DNA from: CAZLMW01 sp964560875 | GTDB lineage: Bacteria > Myxococcota_A > UBA9042 | Length of the DNA: 64,000 nt | Assembly: GCA_964560875.1 (NCBI GenBank) | Contig: CAZLMW010000023.1 | Span: 1 to 64,000 of the forward strand | Direction: 5' to 3' | The notes under the pieces: generated by a model | Database searches by the model: none | Seen by the model: the letters and a program-made list of their open reading frames with translations, nothing else | What the model was told of the DNA's origin: nothing | Translations under genes and position numbers: made by a program | Shown: one piece after another, positions 63,016 through 64,000 of the stretch | Numbering within the stretch: position 1 is the stretch's first letter | Layout of the letters: each line of letters starts with the position of its first letter

Positions 63016-63936
63016 TCAGTCGATGAACGCTTCGATGGCGTCAACTGCGGCGTCCGGCTTTTCGAGCAGCGGCATCCAGCCCGCGCCCTTGATCTCGCGC
63101 AGTCTGACGTACCGCTTCGTTTTGCCCTTGAGCGCGCCGATCGCAGCCTTGGTCGTCTTGTACCAGGGCGCTGACGTACCGAGCAGCACCAGCGTGCGTC
63201 GCCGGACCTTGCGGATTCGATAGCGTCGAAACTCCGCGCGAATTCGATCGAGGGTGCGAAGTTCGAAGGCGTCGTCGGCGAGGTTGTTCGTCGCGACCCG
63301 ACGGCCTTTTTCCCAGTTTGCCAGCAGCCCAGAAAGCGCCGCGCGGAAGACGGTGCGATGACGAACAGCCGGGGGAACACGCCACTGGGCGGTGAAGCCC
63401 CACGTGAGATCGTCGCGCATCTCGTTGCGAACCTGATCGGACACCTGGCCGATGACCTGCTCGAGCGCTTCACGGGTCGGCCAGAAGGCGCCATGCAAGA
63501 TGACCTTGGAGACGTCGCGCTTGTGCTGGCGGGCGTAGCGCAGGGCGAAGTGGGCGCCGGTGATGTCGGTCATCAGGATCACCGGCCGAACACTGAGGCG
63601 CGAAAGCATCGCTTGAAGCTCGCGATCCTGGTCTTTTCCGCTGACTCGAGCCGCATCGTACGGCCCAGGGGCGCGCTGCATCACGCACACACGGTAGCTG
63701 TCGGCGAGGCGCCAGATCTGCGGAGCGAGGTGCGTTGCGTCGCGGAAAGGCGGTCCGGCGACCACGACGATCGTCTTGCCCTCGCCGGCTTCGAGGTATC
63801 CCATTTCGCGATCGCCCACGACGAAGCGCCGTGTCCGCGGTTTGACGAGTTCGTGGTCCTGCAGTGCGCGATTCTTCGTCGCCCGGTGCCACGCCAGCCA
63901 GCCAGCGGTGCGCTGGGGACCGCTGTGGAAGGACAT
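63016..63936 (-). CDS. Alpha/beta-hydrolase-fold protein lacking the catalytic triad (may extend past window)
   Basis: The fold is clear from TIVVVAGPPFRDATHLAPQI, the elbow region PVILMTDITGAHFALRYA and C-terminal GAGWMPLLEKPDAAVDAIEAF. Aligned with active relatives, the nucleophile Ser of G-x-S-x-G is Ile125, the Asp of the late-strand GxxD motif is absent (LGTSAPWYK), and the His of the GHxxxxExP motif is Trp. It is therefore probably not a hydrolase; a binding role or different chemistry is possible. ATG 63936 has no ribosome-binding site and the frame remains open to the right edge, so a start beyond the window cannot be excluded. It lies 79 bp upstream of the giant lipoprotein gene on the same strand. 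Confidence 0.8.
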   Translation of the reverse strand: MSFHSGPQRTAGWLAWHRATKNRALQDHELVKPRTRRFVVGDREMGYLEAGEGKTIVVVAGPPFRDATHLAPQIWRLADSYRVCVMQRAPGPYDAARVSGKDQDRELQAMLSRLSVRPVILMTDITGAHFALRYARQHKRDVSKVILHGAFWPTREALEQVIGQVSDQVRNEMRDDLTWGFTAQWRVPPAVRHRTVFRAALSGLLANWEKGRRVATNNLADDAFELRTLDRIRAEFRRYRIRKVRRRTLVLLGTSAPWYKTTKAAIGALKGKTKRYVRLREIKGAGWMPLLEKPDAAVDAIEAFID

Positions 63937-64000
63937 GCGGCGGAGGGCGCCGAGCGCGGCAAGGAAGACGTTGTGGTTGGGGTCGCCGAGCAGCTTGGCG

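Noticed and set aside
1..64000. Insertion sequences, integrases, phage genes or toxin-antitoxin pairs
   Set aside because: No transposase, integrase, phage structural or recognised toxin/antitoxin sequence was found on either strand.

Overview
The window looks like a high-GC genome of the Myxococcota/Deltaproteobacteria type. The pointers are giant Cys-rich surface proteins built from CxDGNxCTxDxC units, two C-terminal sorting tails of the MYXO-CTERM kind (Cys, hydrophobic helix, Arg cluster), a soluble-kinase-plus-tail Ser/Thr kinase with an HRDVSPQN loop, and many lipoproteins. The assembly has two 100-N placeholder gaps (21053-21152 and 29357-29456). The first lies inside repeat-coding DNA.

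Layout. 1-18167 (+) is one reading frame, already open at the left edge, made mostly of a regular 52-residue/8-Cys repeat and interrupted by four copies of one ~180-aa domain and two copies of a MopE-bracketed domain; it ends in a ~430-aa domain. 18422-27356 (+) holds two paralogous lipoproteins: diverged Cys-rich repeats followed by a Tyr-rich beta-propeller-like C-terminus. 27444-29356 (-) has an anti-sigma factor, an ECF sigma factor and a FemAB-like acyltransferase cut by a gap. 29491-33305 (+) has RNase HI and a translationally coupled trio (two outer-membrane-like proteins and an LRR-like lipoprotein). 33344-35641 (-) is an N-acetylmuramoyl-alanine amidase fused to the same Cys repeats, and divergent from it is a PDZ-less S41 protease. 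37471-42892 (+) has a HADH-crotonase fusion, glyA and a Ser/Thr kinase. 43439-48806 (-) is a leucine-degradation (liu) operon. 48945-52904 holds ogt, a Sel1-like lipoprotein, an HSD10-type dehydrogenase, a lipoprotein, tRNA-Leu(GAG), a doubtful small ORF and a truncated haemoglobin. 53414-54700 (-) is a somatomedin-B-type protein with a sorting tail, 54895-62937 (-) a 2680-aa Cys-repeat lipoprotein, and 63016-63936 (-) an alpha/beta-hydrolase-fold protein lacking the catalytic residues.

How it fits together. At least five genes (18, ~4, 4.6, 2.3 and 8 kb) share one Cys-rich repeat vocabulary but carry different anchors (lipobox, sorting tail, none visible) and different effector domains (propeller, jelly roll, amidase, MopE). 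The repeat matches the CTDC-type repeat known from Dictyostelium prestalk extracellular-matrix proteins. My inference is a secreted, disulfide-stiffened surface matrix, with the amidase, S41 protease, FemAB-like protein and ECF/anti-sigma pair as possible processing, wall-remodelling and control partners. The metabolic block is ordinary branched-chain amino-acid and acyl-CoA catabolism.
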